Positions 61,971 through 64,000 of a stretch of DNA of 64,000 nucleotides are shown one piece after another. How positions within the stretch are numbered: the stretch's first letter is position 1; each line of letters opens with the position of its first letter. Location of the stretch: positions 310,001 through 374,000 of the forward strand of contig CAZKJL010000002.1 in the NCBI GenBank assembly GCA_964553135.1, in the 5' to 3' direction. Below the pieces are notes generated by a model. The model saw only the letters and a program-made list of their open reading frames with translations. It did no database searches and was not told the DNA's origin. The position numbers and the translations under genes are program-made. The stretch comes from CAZKJL01 sp964553135. Lineage in GTDB: Bacteria > Patescibacteriota > Gracilibacteria > Peribacterales > Peribacteraceae.

Positions 61971-63512
61971 ATGACCCTTTCCCACCGCCTTATCACGGGC
62001 TTCGTTCTCTGGTCTTTGGCCGGTTCGGCTGCCGCCTGCAGCTGCATCGACATGACTCCGTGGGATACATTCGCGGCTGCAAACGAAGCATTCATCGGTA
62101 CCGCGGTTCAATACATCGAATCTTCTCGGGGTGAATCGTGGACCGTCGTCCGGTTCAACGTCACCGAACCGTGGAAGGGAGTGGCGCAACAGAGCATCGA
62201 TATCGAAATCCCGACGAGTGACGGGTTGTGCGGCATGGAGATTCTCATCGGTCACGACTACGTGGTGTACGCGGATGCGGAGACCGACGGAACCCTTGTC
62301 GCCACATTGTGCGGCGGCACGCGCAGCGTCGATGAAGCTCGCGAGGACATCACGTGGTTCCGCTCTCTGGAGAGATCGTCGGCCCGTGAAGTTCCTTTTT
62401 CCGACGTGCCCGCAAACCACGCGTACGCCCAGGCAATCTATGCGTTGCGGGACGACGAAGTGCTGAGCGGCTACGGCGACGGAACGTTTCGTCCCGAGCG
62501 GAACGTCACGCGCGCCGAGATCGTGAAGATCCTGACGCAGGCCGTCCTGCCGTACGACTACATCGAGCGCGATACGAGTCAGTACGCATTCACCGACACC
62601 GCTCTCCCGTTCACCGATCTGGACTCCCGTGCGTGGTACAACTTGTATCTGCGCAGGGCATATCGCGGAGGACTGATCGAGGGTTACAAGGATGGTACGT
62701 TCAAGCCCGGAAAGAGCGTCACGGTCGCCGAGGCCACCAAGCTCGTCATTCGGGCGCTCGAGCTGGAGTCGCCCCACGAGAGTCCGCTGTGGTACGAGAA
62801 ATTCATCCGCGCCGTGACCGACCGTCGTGCCATGCCGGTCTCCATTCGCACCGTCGATGCGCCGATTTCCCGCGGGGAACTTGCCGAGATGATCTGGCGT
62901 TTGCAGCAGCACGTCGAGGACAGGCCGAGCCTGACCGGTGACGATTTGCTCCTGTCGCAGTGCGTGAAGTCCGAGGACTCCGAGATTCCGAACGTCGATC
63001 TTCGTCGCGTCCGTCAGGCGTGGTTGGACCTGTACAACGCGGAGCGTGAGAGAAGGGATTTGCCGCGCTACACGTTCAATCCGTACCTCAGCCGCAGTGC
63101 GGCAATCTGGTCCAACGTTGCGGCAGCTCGCGGACGCATCGATCATGTGCGCGAGGGAACCCAGGGTTCGTACAATTACGCGGCTATCCAAAATTGGTTC
63201 AAAGATCTCGGTTTGGAATTCAGAAACGTCGGTGGCATCACGTTCACCGAGAACGTCGGCCGCGGTCCGTACGCGTGCAAGACGGGCGACTGCACGGAGA
63301 AGCTCATTGACGCAGTCTCCGAGACGTTCAAGTTTTACGTCAACGAGCAAGATGCGTCGTACCGCCCGCACTTCAATGCCATCGTCAGCGACAAATTCAC
63401 GATGATCGGCGTGGGCATCGCGGTGCAAGGAGGCCAGTACTACGTCACCACACACTTCGCTACGGACATCGTCTCGAGTCCGCCACGGTTGTGTTCGGTG
63501 GATGGAAATTGA
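61971..63512 (+). CDS. Secreted TIMP-like / SLH / CAP-domain surface protein
   Basis: 513 residues in three parts. The signal peptide ends at Ala22, giving a mature N-terminus C23-S-C25. The next about 110 residues (NEAFIGTAVQYI... WKGV...DGLCGMEI) follow the pattern of TIMP/NTR-like domains, where an N-terminal Cys is typical. Two or three SLH repeats (about 140-300; VLSGYGDGTFRPERNVTRAEIVKIL and LIEGYKDGTFKPGKSVTVAEATKLV, with F-x-D at their starts) attach it to the cell wall. A CAP/SCP domain follows (about 335-505; LYNAERERRDLPRYTFNPYL, HFNAIVSDKFTMIGVGIAV). Likely an S-layer protein; the role of the CAP domain is open. Confidence 0.85.
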   Translation: MTLSHRLITGFVLWSLAGSAAACSCIDMTPWDTFAAANEAFIGTAVQYIESSRGESWTVVRFNVTEPWKGVAQQSIDIEIPTSDGLCGMEILIGHDYVVYADAETDGTLVATLCGGTRSVDEAREDITWFRSLERSSAREVPFSDVPANHAYAQAIYALRDDEVLSGYGDGTFRPERNVTRAEIVKILTQAVLPYDYIERDTSQYAFTDTALPFTDLDSRAWYNLYLRRAYRGGLIEGYKDGTFKPGKSVTVAEATKLVIRALELESPHESPLWYEKFIRAVTDRRAMPVSIRTVDAPISRGELAEMIWRLQQHVEDRPSLTGDDLLLSQCVKSEDSEIPNVDLRRVRQAWLDLYNAERERRDLPRYTFNPYLSRSAAIWSNVAAARGRIDHVREGTQGSYNYAAIQNWFKDLGLEFRNVGGITFTENVGRGPYACKTGDCTEKLIDAVSETFKFYVNEQDASYRPHFNAIVSDKFTMIGVGIAVQGGQYYVTTHFATDIVSSPPRLCSVDGN

Positions 63513-63558
63513 TCGTCACAGAATGAATTTCTGTCAACACCGAAGCTGTAACAATGTG

Positions 63559-63564
63559 TATAAT
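63559..63564 (+). promoter_or_regulatory. -10 (TATAAT) for the last gene
   Basis: Perfect TATAAT; leader about 40 bases, AT-rich, without SD. No convincing -35. Confidence 0.55.
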
Positions 63565-63609
63565 CCACCGTCGTAGTGTGAACATTTATTTCTTTAACAA
63601 TCTTTATCC

Positions 63610-64000
63610 ATGAAGAAATTCATCGCCTCCGGCATCGCTGCCGCGCTTACCATTTCGGTTGCCATGCCCGCATTCGCCGAGTCGGGATCGGATGATTCCT
63701 CGTCCTCCGTCTCGTCGTCCTCATCCTCTTCTTCGCGGAAGTCGGACGATGGACGCATGCGAAAAGAAGACAAGAGTAAAAAGGGTGTCGTGGTCGACAG
63801 CGCCTGCATGCAAGCAGCCGTCGAGAAGCGCGATTCCGCCATCATCGCCGGAGTGGATACGTACACCGCTTCCGTGAAGGCCGGGCTCCAGACGCGCAAA
63901 GATGCCATCAAGGCAGCCTGGGCTCTTACGGATAAGACCGCACGCAACAATGCCATGAAGGCCGCATGGACCGCCTTTCAGGGAACCTGGAAGAAGGCAT
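63610..64000 (+). CDS. Small secreted protein with Ser-rich linker (3' end outside window)
   Basis: At least 130 residues; no stop before the window ends. Signal peptide (FIASGIAAALTISVAMPAFA, cleavage about residue 23), then a run of Ser (SSSSVSSSSSSSSRK, about 30-43), then a helical part with a repeated Ala/Lys/Trp pattern (KDAIKAAWALTDKTARNNAM, KAAWTAFQGTWKKA). This helix-rich style is typical of secreted proteins in this lineage; no family recognised. Its leader promoter resembles those of the other surface-protein genes here. Confidence 0.75.
   Translation, partial: MKKFIASGIAAALTISVAMPAFAESGSDDSSSSVSSSSSSSSRKSDDGRMRKEDKSKKGVVVDSACMQAAVEKRDSAIIAGVDTYTASVKAGLQTRKDAIKAAWALTDKTARNNAMKAAWTAFQGTWKKA

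Overview
This window looks like a contig from a Candidate Phyla Radiation (Patescibacteria) genome, probably close to Peribacteria/Peregrinibacteria. That placement is inference, based on moderate-to-high GC, the standard code (TGA, TAG and TAA all act as stops), very large secreted proteins with Ser-rich linkers, small Cys-rich paralogues and many short hypothetical proteins. No rRNA, CRISPR array, insertion sequence or integrase was recognised. One tRNA (Tyr), one probable structured ncRNA and one 54-codon histone-like gene were found by reading.

Layout. 1-2.8 kb: the C-terminal part of a conjugation-type ATPase, a small membrane protein and a MutY whose Fe-S cysteines are missing. 2.9-14.1 kb: the most unusual region. 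A 2760-residue secreted protein (coiled coil, WD40-like repeats, C-terminal lipase-like domain) is followed by four tandem Cys-rich membrane-anchored paralogues and then by an orphan copy of the sequence that precedes the lipase domain. This arrangement resembles polymorphic toxin loci, with an exchangeable toxin tip and duplicated immunity genes. 14.1-22.3 kb: YbaB, MltG, a giant FG-GAP surface protein and a LOG-family enzyme. 22.3-28.6 kb: Der GTPase, an NtrC-like AAA+ protein, a gene interrupted by an amber codon, and LeuS. 28.7-31.4 kb: two small membrane proteins with Shine-Dalgarno leaders and a three-gene unknown operon. 31.5-41.7 kb: rRNA m5C methyltransferase, dnaG-patatin-rpoD, a membrane protein and a UvrD/RecB-like helicase-nuclease. 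41.8-52.9 kb: a repeat-rich surface protein, M23 peptidase, RdgB, FtsK, a YgjP-like peptidase and a sugar-nucleotide reductase. 53.0-58.5 kb: a MarR-controlled MacA/MacB-type efflux operon. 58.6-64 kb: a protein with three HTH-like repeats, the histone-like gene, the ncRNA, tRNA-Tyr, an SLH/CAP surface protein and the start of a small secreted protein.

Expression. Many genes have a -10 hexamer ending 6-9 bases before the start codon and no Shine-Dalgarno sequence, so leaderless mRNAs seem to be the default. I used this spacing to choose several starts. Surface-protein genes instead carry an extended -10 (TGGTAAAAT type) and 30-45 base leaders.

The core genes (dnaG, rpoD, leuS, der, ftsK, mltG, mutY) show a chromosomal context. 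The envelope genes (SLH and FG-GAP proteins, prealbumin-like repeats, M23, MltG) suggest a cell with a proteinaceous surface layer.
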